Under the pieces are notes generated by a model that did no database searches, was not told the origin of the DNA, and was given only the letters and a program-made list of their open reading frames with translations. From positions 1,426,001 through 1,490,000 of the forward strand of contig JAXMBC010000001.1 in NCBI GenBank assembly GCA_046350055.1: a stretch of DNA of 64,000 bases, read 5' to 3'. How positions within the stretch are numbered: the stretch's first letter is position 1; the number at the start of each line of letters is the position of its first letter. Position numbers and translations under genes: made by a program. This DNA is from JAEUIE01 sp046350055. GTDB taxonomy: Bacteria > Planctomycetota > Planctomycetia > Gemmatales > HRBIN36. Shown here in pieces: positions 8,050 to 16,185 of the stretch.

Positions 8050-9081
8050 ATGTCGTTATGTCAAGTGGTAACGGGTGCAACAGGTCTGCTGGGCTCCCAC
8101 CTGGCAGAGCAGTTGACTCTGGCGGGGCATCGAGTAAGAGCCCTGGTTCGCCCGACTAGTGACACTGAATATTTGCAGAGTATCGGGGTTGAGTGCCTGG
8201 CCGGCGATTTAGGCGATGCCGCGAGTTTGCGGCAGGCCATGAATGGTGCAGATACTGTCTATCACAGTGCGGCTAAGGTAGGCGACTGGGGACGCCCCTC
8301 TGAATTCCAGCGTGACACTGTCGAAGGCACGCGCAACGTGGCGGAAGCCTGCCTGGCGGCCGGGGTGCGTCGGCTGGTTCATGTCAGTTCCACCAGTGCT
8401 TACGGTCATCCTTCCGACAGTGTTGAAACCGTAGATGAAACCCACCCGCTGGGTGAACGATTCTGGATCTGGGACTACTACACCAGAGCCAAAGTCGAAG
8501 CGGAACGGCTCCTCTGGGCCATGTATGAGAAGCAAAAGCTGCCACTAACCGTCGTTCGCCCCAGCTGGCTCTACGGTCCGCGTGACCGGTTGTCCATTCA
8601 TCGCATGCATGGCATTCTGTCACAGAAAAAGGTGCGCATCATAGGGCCGGGCACTAACCGCATGAACACGATCTATGCCGGGAGCGTGGCCCGCTGCTGT
8701 CTGCTCGCTGCTGCCAGCGAGAAAGCCCTCGGGCAGGCGTACAATGCGACCAACGATGGCATCATCACCCAGCAAGGCTGGTTTGACCTGTGGGCCGAGG
8801 AGTTCGGCTTACCCAAGCCTACGGTGCATGTGCCATACAAGCTGGCGTTTCATGCCGGCCTGGTGATGGAGGCGTGTTACCGCGCGGTGGGAGCGAAGAA
8901 ACCACCGCTTATCACCCGCTATGCTGCCTGGCTGCTCGGCCGGCCCACATACTATGTGACGGGCAAAGCTGAACGCGAACTCGGCTGGTCCCCGATGGTG
9001 AGGTATCCGGAAGGTGTTCGGCTGGCAGTCGAGTGGTACCGGGGCCAACAGGGTCAGTTGGCTACCGGGAAGGCCAGTTGA
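8050..9081 (+). CDS. NAD-dependent epimerase/dehydratase (extended SDR)
   Basis: 343 residues. The nucleotide-binding motif VTGATGLLGSHLAEQ (Gly9, Gly12, Gly15) opens a Rossmann fold, AGDLGD gives the Asp that contacts the adenine ribose, and the catalytic pair is Tyr144/Lys148 in DYYTRAKVEAERLL with the Ser in VHVSSTSAYG. The overall pattern resembles 3-beta-hydroxysteroid dehydrogenase/isomerase-like or sugar-nucleotide epimerases. Substrate unknown. Its 3' end overlaps the end of the convergent histidine kinase by 28 bases. Confidence 0.88.
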   Translation: MSLCQVVTGATGLLGSHLAEQLTLAGHRVRALVRPTSDTEYLQSIGVECLAGDLGDAASLRQAMNGADTVYHSAAKVGDWGRPSEFQRDTVEGTRNVAEACLAAGVRRLVHVSSTSAYGHPSDSVETVDETHPLGERFWIWDYYTRAKVEAERLLWAMYEKQKLPLTVVRPSWLYGPRDRLSIHRMHGILSQKKVRIIGPGTNRMNTIYAGSVARCCLLAAASEKALGQAYNATNDGIITQQGWFDLWAEEFGLPKPTVHVPYKLAFHAGLVMEACYRAVGAKKPPLITRYAAWLLGRPTYYVTGKAERELGWSPMVRYPEGVRLAVEWYRGQQGQLATGKAS

Positions 9082-10253
9082 AACGTGGTACCCTGCCCCA
9101 CCTTGCTCTTCACGGTAATGGTGCCACCCATTTTGTGAACAATACGCTGCACGGAAGCCAGCCCCAGTCCGGTGCCTTTGCCGGTCTCCTTGGTGGTAAA
9201 GAAGGGCTGAAAAAGCTGAGCCTGCGTTGCTTCATCCATGCCTGCACCGGTGTCGGTGATTTCCAGTAGCACTTTCTTGTCGTCAACTTCGCTGGGCAGC
9301 GTGCGGATCGTCACGCGGCCTGCATCGGTAATCGCATCGCGAGCGTTGAGGATGAGATTGAGCAGGACCTGTTCCACGGAACCCAGGTCCGCCAGTATGC
9401 GGGGAAGCCCGGTTGCCAGGTTCAGCTTCAGATCGATGCCGGTGCCCAGGGCACTTTTCAGCATGCGCTGGCAATCGCTGATAATGGTGTTGAGGTGGAC
9501 TTTGACTGGTATGGTGACCTGCCTGCGGCTGAAGTCGAGCATCTGACGCGACATTTCCGACGCCACGATGGCAGCTTTGCGGATTTCCTTCAGCATGCTC
9601 GCTACTTCTTCGCTCGGCTTGGCTTCGAGAGCAAGGTCGGCGAAGTTCAGCACAACCGTCAGGTGATTGTTGAAGTCGTGGGCGATGCCACCGGCGAGCA
9701 GCCCCATCGCCTGCATGCGTTCGCTTTGGCGGAGTTGTGCTTCGAGCCTTCGCCGTTCTGTCACATTACGGGCGATTACTTCCACACTTTTGGTCTTGCC
9801 CGCTTCCGTTCGTTCCCGACGCAGGTTCATTTCGAGAACGACAGGTTGCTTGTCCTTGCTGAGTAGCACCAGATCACTGAGAGCACGCTCCTTGCTGCCT
9901 TCAAAGAAGACAGAATCTCCGTCAGCGCGCTGCATGTATTGGGTGAGGTTGGTGCCTAACAGTTTTTCCCGGGGAAAGCCGAGCAGTTCCACACCGGCAT
10001 TGTTGATGGCCAGGATATTGCCGTTGCGATCCAGCCGGAAGACGACGTCGCTGGCATGCTCGATCAGTTCGGCGTAGAGCTTGGCGTGTTCTTCATCGTG
10101 TATTGCCTGCTCTTTATTCTCTTTGAGCTGTCGAGTCAGTGCAATGCGCAGGTATGTGGCCCAAATCATGATGATCAGGGCAATGAAAGCCAGGCTGATG
10201 AGAATGAACCGGCCGTCCTCCCAGAAGGGCGACGCAGTTTGGGCAAGGATCAT
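9054..10253 (-). CDS. PAS-domain sensor histidine kinase
   Basis: 399 residues. One transmembrane helix (about residues 16-36), a short linker coil, a PAS domain (about 55-168, ASDVVFRLDRNGNILAINNAGVELLGF), then a HisKA segment with phosphoacceptor His192 in GGIAHDFNNHLTVVLNFADLAL, and an HATPase domain with N-box (LLNLILNARDAI), G1 (DTGAGMD) and G2 (GKGTGLGLASVQ). The GGIAHDFNN form is typical of kinases acting on NtrC-type regulators. No regulator is adjacent; the NtrC-family gene at 14627 is the nearest candidate partner. It overlaps the SDR gene tail-to-tail. Confidence 0.92.
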   Translation of the reverse strand: MILAQTASPFWEDGRFILISLAFIALIIMIWATYLRIALTRQLKENKEQAIHDEEHAKLYAELIEHASDVVFRLDRNGNILAINNAGVELLGFPREKLLGTNLTQYMQRADGDSVFFEGSKERALSDLVLLSKDKQPVVLEMNLRRERTEAGKTKSVEVIARNVTERRRLEAQLRQSERMQAMGLLAGGIAHDFNNHLTVVLNFADLALEAKPSEEVASMLKEIRKAAIVASEMSRQMLDFSRRQVTIPVKVHLNTIISDCQRMLKSALGTGIDLKLNLATGLPRILADLGSVEQVLLNLILNARDAITDAGRVTIRTLPSEVDDKKVLLEITDTGAGMDEATQAQLFQPFFTTKETGKGTGLGLASVQRIVHKMGGTITVKSKVGQGTTFQLAFPVAN

Positions 10254-10393
10254 GTGTCACAGACAACAGGAGGCGAGATGCAAGTACTATATCTTCAACA
10301 GGATAAATTGCTAATGGAATGTAGCGGATAGATTAAAGCCCGGAAAGGCCGGCACTTCGCACATGATTCTTTGATGAGTCTGCCAAGTAGCTG

Positions 10394-10435
10394 TTGACAT
10401 ACCCCCGGTGAACGAATTATACCTAAAACATTAGG
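10394..10435 (+). promoter_or_regulatory. Sigma-70-type promoter with inverted repeat at the start region
   Basis: TTGACA (10394-10399), a 17-base spacer and TTATAC (10417-10422) match the housekeeping consensus. Immediately after, CCTAA (10422-10426) and TTAGG (10431-10435) form an inverted repeat with a 4-base gap at the expected transcription start. The gene at 10457 follows, with GGAG seven bases before its ATG. Confidence 0.55.
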
Positions 10436-10456
10436 TTATTACACTGGAGCTCTTTT

Positions 10457-11197
10457 ATGACACTGCTCGTTCGTCTGGCTCTCTGCGCAGTCTTTTTCCT
10501 GCCCAGCCCTGCGTGTGCGCAGGTCTTCCAGTTTGGCGGACCGGCTGGAGGCGCTGCGCCGGCGATGCCCAAATACATGATGCTGTATTCCAAGGCTGTC
10601 AAAGACGAGTTGAAGATCACCACGGAGCAGGACAAAAAGATTCAGGCCAAGATCAAGGAACTGACTCCGGAAGGCGGTTTTGTCATGCCGCAGCCTGGCA
10701 AGGATGGTGCAGCTGGGGATGGCCCGAAAGTGACAATGAGCTTCAGCTTCAAGAGTGCCGATGGTGGTGGAGCGGCATCTCCACCGATTGCCCTGGGCGG
10801 CAACTTTGCTGGTATGCCTGATTTCAAGAAGATCGATGAAGAAGTGAACAAGCTGCTGGAGCAACCCCAGCGGGATCGCCTCAAACAGTTGGCCCTGCAA
10901 CGTCAAGGACTGACTGCCCTGGCTACGGATGAGGTGGCCAGGGAGGTGCAACTGGAAACAGAGCAGAAAGAAATGGTGAAACACATCCTCGACGACCAGC
11001 GGAAGAAGACACAGGAGTTTTTCCAGGAGATGTTCCAGAACGGTGGTCCGGGCAATATTGACCGCACCAAGGTCGGCGACTTCATGAAGAAGCAACGTGA
11101 GCAGACCGAAGCGGACCTGGCCATTGTGCTCACCCCGGAACAGAAGGCCAAGTGGGAGGAGTTGCAGGGTGCGAAGTTTGATTTCAAGAAGCCGTAA
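10457..11197 (+). CDS. Secreted helical protein of unknown function
   Basis: 246 residues with a signal peptide (MTLLVRLALCAVFFLPSPACAQ). The mature protein is mostly helical and charged. It holds motifs that recur in the gene at 49406: VKDELKITTEQDKKI near the start, a central EQPQRDRLKQLALQRQG, and the end LTPEQKAKWEELQGAKFDF. These resemble the LTxxQ-type repeats of Spy/CpxP-like periplasmic proteins, but that link is only suggestive. Transcribed alone from the promoter at 10394 and closed by a strong hairpin. Confidence 0.75.
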   Translation: MTLLVRLALCAVFFLPSPACAQVFQFGGPAGGAAPAMPKYMMLYSKAVKDELKITTEQDKKIQAKIKELTPEGGFVMPQPGKDGAAGDGPKVTMSFSFKSADGGGAASPPIALGGNFAGMPDFKKIDEEVNKLLEQPQRDRLKQLALQRQGLTALATDEVAREVQLETEQKEMVKHILDDQRKKTQEFFQEMFQNGGPGNIDRTKVGDFMKKQREQTEADLAIVLTPEQKAKWEELQGAKFDFKKP

Positions 11198-11229
11198 GCA
11201 GCTTGAAAAGGGTGTCCAGCAAGACCCGG

Positions 11230-11260
11230 AGGCCCGTTCCAGCTACCCTGGAACGGGCCT
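11230..11260 (+). terminator. Strong intrinsic terminator
   Basis: AGGCCCGTTCCAG (11230-11242) and CTGGAACGGGCCT (11248-11260) make a perfect 13-base stem with a 5-base loop, followed by the T-rich CTTCTCTTG. It lies 33 bases after the stop of the secreted helical protein. Confidence 0.8.
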
Positions 11261-11408
11261 CTTCTCTTGCATTCCCGTCGCTATCGGGTACACTTGCTAT
11301 TGGCTCAGGAAACGTCGTCGGCTGCTGCGTCTACCTACCTCGCTGCCGGCCGTTCCGCATGCCACTGTCCCCTGCCTCGTCAGCCCACCTTCCGTCAGGT
11401 AAGCTGCC

Positions 11409-13883
11409 ATGAAATGGTTGCTCTCCAGTTTTGCCCTGTCGCTCCTCGTTGCCGCTGCGCTTCATTCTCCTGCGAATGAGCCGTCTGCTGTCACGCTGCA
11501 GGCCTTCCCTGAACGCATTGCCTTGAACGGCAGCGATGACGCCCGACAACTCGTTGTCACCGCTCAGCAGGCGACAAGTGCCCTCGACGTGACTGCCGAT
11601 GCCAGGGTCACCGTGGCGGATCCCAGGCTGGCCAAGGTGCTGCCCGGCGGGCGGGTTATCCCGCTGGCTAATGGCAAAACCACGCTCACACTCGAACATG
11701 CCGGGCAGAAGGTGACTATCCCATTAGACATTCAGCATGTCGGTGATAACCTGCCCATTAACTTCCCCAATCAGATTGTCCCTCTCTTCACCAAGCTGGG
11801 TTGCAATGCTGGCGGCTGTCATGGCAAAGCGAGTGGACAGAACGGGTTTCGTCTGTCCCTGCTTGGCTTCGAGCCTGATCTCGATTACCAGACGCTGGTC
11901 AAGGAAGGCCGTGGCCGACGCCTGTTTCCGGCTGCCCCTGATGAAAGTCTGCTGCTCAAGAAAGGCATTGGCTCGATGCCTCACGGTGGCGGCAAGAAGC
12001 TGGAAAAGGAGAGCGACGAATACAAGACCCTGCGCCGCTGGATCGCTGCCGGCATGCCGTGGGGCGAAACCACCGACCCGACCGTGACCAGAGTGACCGT
12101 CTACCCGGAACAGCGGACCGTGCAACGCAATGGCCGCCAGCAACTTGCGGTGCTTGCTCACTACTCCAATGGCAGCATCGAAGATGTTACCCGCCGGGCT
12201 CAGTACGAGAGCAATGAAACGGACATTGCCACCGTCGATACCAATGGCCTTGTCAATGTAGGCAACAGCAGTGGGGAAGCGGGCATTATGGTTCGCTACC
12301 AGGGCAACGTGACAGTCTTCCGGGCCACGGTGCCGCTGGGTGCCAGGATTCCCAGCTACGACTTCCCGCATGCCAACTACATCGATACTCACATCCATGC
12401 CAAATATCAGCAACTGGGCCTCGTGCCTTCGGAGCTGTCGAGTGATGCAGTGTTTCTGCGCCGGGTATCGATCGATCTGAACGGCACCCTGCCCACGCCA
12501 GATGATGTGCAGAAGTTCGTGGCAGACAAGTCAGCTGACAAACGGGCCAAACTGATCGATTCCCTGCTGGAGAAGCCTGAGTATGCCTATCTCTTCGCCA
12601 ATAAGTGGGCAGACATCCTCAAGGTAAAACGCAACGGCGATCCCAAACGGGCTCCCGGTACCCATGCGTTTCATGGTTGGCTGATGCAGTCCATCGCAGC
12701 AGACCTGCCCTACGACCAGTTTGTCCGGGCGATCATCGCTGCGACGGGTGACGAGACCATTCATCCTCCCGTCGTGTGGTACAAGGAAGAACGTGATCTT
12801 GCTGCGCTGGTGGACGACACTGCACAGGTATTCCTTGGTCAGCGCCTGGCCTGTGCCAATTGCCATCACCATCCTTTTGAGAAGTGGAGCCAGGACGACT
12901 ACTGGGGAATGGCCAGCTTCTATGGCCGAGTGGCACGAAAGAACATTCCCATCCCCGGCGCCCCCAATACCCGTGGCGACCAGTTGTTGCGACTGTGGGT
13001 TCGCACCACCGGCACAGCGACCAACAAACGCACCAACAAGCCTGCTGCGATCAAGGCCCTGGATGCTCCGGAAGAGAAGATCGACAATGGCGATGATCCC
13101 CGCAATCACCTCGTCGACTGGATGGTCGATAAGAACAATCCTTTTGTCGCCAAGGCGATCGTCAACCGATACTGGGCCCACTTCTTCGGTCGTGGCATTG
13201 TCGATCCGCTGGATGACATGCGTGTGACTAACCCGCCGAGCAATCCCGCACTGCTGAATGCGCTGGCCGACGATTTCGTCAAGAATGGCATGAGCCTGAA
13301 ACGGCTGGTACGGACGATCGTGATGAGCCGAACCTACCAGCTCAGTGCTGTGCCCAACGAATTCAACAAGGGGGACAAGCAGAACTTCACCCGCTTCTAC
13401 CCGCGCCGCCTGGGGGCCGAAGTGCTGCTCGATGCAGTGAGCCAGGTGACGAGCAGCCCCAGTGCTTTCGCCGGGTTGCCTACCGATACCCATGGTCCCC
13501 GCCGGGCCATGATGCTGCCAGACGAGAACCACGGCAGCTACTTCCTGGAAGTGTTCGGCAAGCCTGCACGTACATCATCTTGCGAATGTGAACGCACCAA
13601 TGATGCCAATCTGGCTCAGGCGCTGCACTTGCTCAATAGTGATGAAGTGCAGCAGAAGCTGAGTCGAGCCGGGGCCCGGGCAGATCAGCTTGCCCAGGAC
13701 AAGACCCGCGATGATACCGCCAAGGTGAAGGATCTGTTCCTCTGGTGCTATGGCCGACTGCCAACCGAAAAGCAGTTAGCTACCTCGCTGGATCACCTGA
13801 AGAAGCAGACCAGCCGCAAGCAGGGTTACGAGAACCTGCTCTGGGCACTGGTGAACACCAAAGAGTTTCTGTTTGTTCAATAA
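11409..13883 (+). CDS. DUF1549/DUF1553 planctomycete cytochrome-like secreted protein
   Basis: 824 residues with a signal peptide (MKWLLSSFALSLLVAAALHSPA). An N-terminal beta-sandwich is followed by CNAGGCH at about residue 132 in LGCNAGGCHGKASGQNGFRLSL, a heme-like motif with unusual spacing; a BIG2-type immunoglobulin-like domain (about 225-310, VYPEQRTVQRNGRQQLAVLA); a DUF1549 domain (about 340-540, LRRVSIDLNGTLPT, with a second motif CANCHHHPFEKW); and DUF1553 (about 570-820, NPFVAKAIVNRYWAHFFGRGIVDP). These proteins are hallmark planctomycete exported proteins of unknown activity. The usual DUF1501 partner is not adjacent. Confidence 0.9.
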   Translation: MKWLLSSFALSLLVAAALHSPANEPSAVTLQAFPERIALNGSDDARQLVVTAQQATSALDVTADARVTVADPRLAKVLPGGRVIPLANGKTTLTLEHAGQKVTIPLDIQHVGDNLPINFPNQIVPLFTKLGCNAGGCHGKASGQNGFRLSLLGFEPDLDYQTLVKEGRGRRLFPAAPDESLLLKKGIGSMPHGGGKKLEKESDEYKTLRRWIAAGMPWGETTDPTVTRVTVYPEQRTVQRNGRQQLAVLAHYSNGSIEDVTRRAQYESNETDIATVDTNGLVNVGNSSGEAGIMVRYQGNVTVFRATVPLGARIPSYDFPHANYIDTHIHAKYQQLGLVPSELSSDAVFLRRVSIDLNGTLPTPDDVQKFVADKSADKRAKLIDSLLEKPEYAYLFANKWADILKVKRNGDPKRAPGTHAFHGWLMQSIAADLPYDQFVRAIIAATGDETIHPPVVWYKEERDLAALVDDTAQVFLGQRLACANCHHHPFEKWSQDDYWGMASFYGRVARKNIPIPGAPNTRGDQLLRLWVRTTGTATNKRTNKPAAIKALDAPEEKIDNGDDPRNHLVDWMVDKNNPFVAKAIVNRYWAHFFGRGIVDPLDDMRVTNPPSNPALLNALADDFVKNGMSLKRLVRTIVMSRTYQLSAVPNEFNKGDKQNFTRFYPRRLGAEVLLDAVSQVTSSPSAFAGLPTDTHGPRRAMMLPDENHGSYFLEVFGKPARTSSCECERTNDANLAQALHLLNSDEVQQKLSRAGARADQLAQDKTRDDTAKVKDLFLWCYGRLPTEKQLATSLDHLKKQTSRKQGYENLLWALVNTKEFLFVQ

Positions 13884-14308
13884 CCTCGCAGGTTCCCAGA
13901 TGACTTGAGCATTGCTTGCCGCATTTTCATCACTTCGTCAGAAAAACGATATGAACATAAGATCGTAATGGATGGTGGCTTAACCTTAATGGCATTCTGG
14001 CTATGCTTTTGGTGAGAGTGGCGGGCGCAGCAAGGGAGTACTGCTGTTATGACTGTCTTCTTGAACAACAGAGGTTGAATCAACCAATATAGAAAGACAA
14101 GGAATAGAAGTAATGGCAGAAGAATGATTGCCAAATCCATGGCAGATGTATCAAATGCAGAAACATACCAGGGTTTTTGTGAAAAGCGGATGCTTTCATA
14201 TGTTTGTGTTGGTTCACCGCATAAGAAGCAATATGGTGGAAGTGATTTCGACTCAGCTTCCGAAATTGATAATTCAATTTCAGTCAAGACAATTTTGTAT
14301 ATGGCCAT
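13877..14308 (-). CDS. Small membrane protein with paired Cys motifs
   Basis: 143 residues. An N-terminal Cys pair (C27-F-L-C30 in PPYCFLCGEP), a hydrophobic segment (about 57-80, MDLAIILLPLLLFLVFLYWLI), and a second Cys/His cluster (PCCARHSHQKH) suggest a membrane-anchored metal-binding protein. The C-terminal third looks poorly ordered, so the frame may be decayed. The region is richer in AT than its neighbours, and the last seven bases overlap the end of the DUF1549 gene. No function can be named. Confidence 0.45.
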   Translation of the reverse strand: MAIYKIVLTEIELSISEAESKSLPPYCFLCGEPTQTYESIRFSQKPWYVSAFDTSAMDLAIILLPLLLFLVFLYWLIQPLLFKKTVITAVLPCCARHSHQKHSQNAIKVKPPSITILCSYRFSDEVMKMRQAMLKSSGNLRGY

Positions 14309-14333
14309 TGTGTTGTCCTAAGGACGCCAAATT

Positions 14334-14575
14334 TCATTTACGATGGTGCTTGTCATACTTTTCAATTCCCGGCCAGTGACTCATCACCAGGTCAGCCACT
14401 TGTTGCAATTCTTTTCTACTGGCACCGCTGACTGCATGTACCGCAGGCCATGCATCACTACTGCAACATACCGGGCCAGCGTGCTGGCATTGGTTCCGGC
14501 TGGCAAATCGCCATCCTTGATGCTTGTTGATACCGTTCCTTCAGTAGTAACATTCCCTGATTCCTTTGAAGCGAT
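14334..14575 (-). pseudogene. TetR-family regulator, C-terminal remnant
   Basis: Three pieces in different frames on the minus strand read in order as the end of a TetR regulator: LLKERYQQA (about 14520-14575), DGDLPAGTNASTLARYVAVVMHG (about 14432-14520), and ASRKELQQVADLVMSHWPG, ending at TGA 14334-14336. Together they match the usual TetR C-terminus, in which DGDLP-GT-P--LARY--VM-G precedes AS--EL--V-----W. At least two frameshifts separate them and the DNA-binding domain is absent. It is a dead fragment. Confidence 0.7.
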
Positions 14576-14626
14576 TCCGCCTGGGTTACCGGCGAGACGC
14601 TTTACATTTCGGGTGGGATGCGGTAA
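14570..14626 (+). pseudogene. Short-chain dehydrogenase, last 18 residues only
   Basis: The frame ending at TAA 14624-14626 reads SDSAWVTGETLYISGGMR, which matches the C-terminal tail of classical SDR oxidoreductases (S-AYVTGE-L-V-GG). A stop codon directly precedes it at 14567-14569 and nothing upstream continues the family. It abuts the stop of the NtrC-type gene exactly. Confidence 0.65.
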
Positions 14627-16027
14627 TTACTTCCGCTTGGGCATGTAACCAGCGTCTTCGTACTCTTTGATCTTGCGATAGAGCGTACGTTCGCCGATGG
14701 CGAGCATCTGGGCGGCTTCTTCACGGTTGCCGTTCGTCAGGTCCAGGGCCTGCATGATGTAGTAGCGTTCCACATCAGCCAGGGGTTTACCGACCAGTGA
14801 GCTGTCCCCCATCGGGATGGCGACTGCATCCTGAGCTTTGCCCAGGCCATCGTTCTCGGGCAGGTCGTCGATGCCGAGGATGCCATCGCGGTCCACTGCC
14901 ACCATGCTTTCGATGACATGGCGGAGTTCGCGGACGTTGCCGGGCCAGTCGTAGCTGGCGAACATGCGGCGGACTTCCGCTGCAATGGTCTTTACATCGC
15001 GGCCATAGCGGGTGGCAAACTCCTTCATGAAGTGGCTGGCCAGCAGTGTCAAATCCTCGCGGCGTTCGCGGAGCGGAGGCAGCTTGATAGTCACCACTTT
15101 CAGGCGATAGTACAGGTCTTGTCGGAAGGTACCCTTGGCAACGGCTTGCTCGAGGTCGCGGTGGGTGGCGGAGATGACTCGTACATTCACTTTGATCGGT
15201 TCGTTTCCGCCGACGCGATACACCTGCCCATCTTCCAGCACCCGCAACAACTTCTGTTGCAGGGGCAATGGCATGTCGCCCAGTTCATCGAGGAAAAGGG
15301 TACCGCCATTGGCGTACTCGAATTTGCCCTTGCGCTGCCGGTCGGCACCGGTGTAGGCCCCGGCTTCGTGGCCGAAGAGTTCATCCTCGAGCAGGTTTTC
15401 GTTGAGGGCGGTACAGTTCAGCGGCACGAAGGGCTTGTTCTTGCGCGGGCTGTTGAAGTGGAGCGCTTTGGCCGCCAGTTCCTTGCCGGTGCCGGTTTCA
15501 CCCTGGATGAGCACACGGCTATCAGTCGGGGCGAGTTGCTTGAGACGATCCAGCACGGCATGCATCAACGGGCTGGAGCCGATGACGCCTTCGAAGCCGA
15601 AGCGTTCGTCGAGTTGCCTCTGGAGTTCCTTGTTGGTTTGCGAGAGGCGATGCCGCTGGGTGTACTTGTCCACCACGGCCCGGAGTTCGTTGATGTCGAC
15701 GGGCTTGGTGAGGTAAGTCGCAGCTCCACCCTGCATGGCGGCGACAGCAGTCTTGATGTCCCCATGTCCGGTGACCAGTACCACCTCGGCATCGGGCAAT
15801 TCCATCTTGGCTTTGCGGAGGATGGCCAGGCCATCGACGCCTTCCATGCGAAGGTCGGTGATGACCACGTCGAAGTCTTCGTTCTCGATCTTCTGGAGGC
15901 CTTCCTGGCCGCTGGTGGCGATGGTGCAGTCGTAGCCGATGCGTGACAGGCTTTCAGCCACGGCCTGGGCGTGGACTTCCTGATCGTCGACTACCAGTAC
16001 TTGTATTTGCTCACCGCTCATAGCCAT
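14627..16027 (-). CDS. NtrC-family sigma-54-dependent response regulator
   Basis: 466 residues from ATG at 16027; the frame stays open to a TTG at 16057. Domain numbers below count from that TTG. Receiver domain with phosphoacceptor Asp68 (VVITDLRMEGVDG) and Lys119 (LTKPVD). AAA+ domain with Walker A GETGTGKE (186-193), the sigma-54 contact loop as GAYTGA (233-238, Tyr in place of the commoner Phe) and Walker B TLFLDE. A C-terminal Fis-type helix-turn-helix reads REEAAQMLAIGERTLYRKIKEYE. It activates transcription by sigma-54 RNA polymerase. The cognate kinase may be at 9054-10253. Confidence 0.93.
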   Translation of the reverse strand: MAMSGEQIQVLVVDDQEVHAQAVAESLSRIGYDCTIATSGQEGLQKIENEDFDVVITDLRMEGVDGLAILRKAKMELPDAEVVLVTGHGDIKTAVAAMQGGAATYLTKPVDINELRAVVDKYTQRHRLSQTNKELQRQLDERFGFEGVIGSSPLMHAVLDRLKQLAPTDSRVLIQGETGTGKELAAKALHFNSPRKNKPFVPLNCTALNENLLEDELFGHEAGAYTGADRQRKGKFEYANGGTLFLDELGDMPLPLQQKLLRVLEDGQVYRVGGNEPIKVNVRVISATHRDLEQAVAKGTFRQDLYYRLKVVTIKLPPLRERREDLTLLASHFMKEFATRYGRDVKTIAAEVRRMFASYDWPGNVRELRHVIESMVAVDRDGILGIDDLPENDGLGKAQDAVAIPMGDSSLVGKPLADVERYYIMQALDLTNGNREEAAQMLAIGERTLYRKIKEYEDAGYMPKRK

Positions 16028-16185
16028 CCGGGGGTTGCAACTGTTATCGCGTATCAACTGTCAGGACTATCTTAGTCGAATCCACGGGCAGAATGCTAGA
16101 AGCCCCTTGAAAATGAGAAGGGAATCGAAGTTAATGGAAGTGAGGTTGCCATCTCCTCCGGGGATGAGGCCTCCCGAATCAGGAC

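Noticed and set aside
14343..14648. 101-codon open frame on the plus strand
   Set aside because: The opposite strand encodes recognisable TetR pieces here and the SDR tail is in a different frame.
14918..15946. 342-codon open frame on the plus strand
   Set aside because: Antisense to the NtrC-type regulator.
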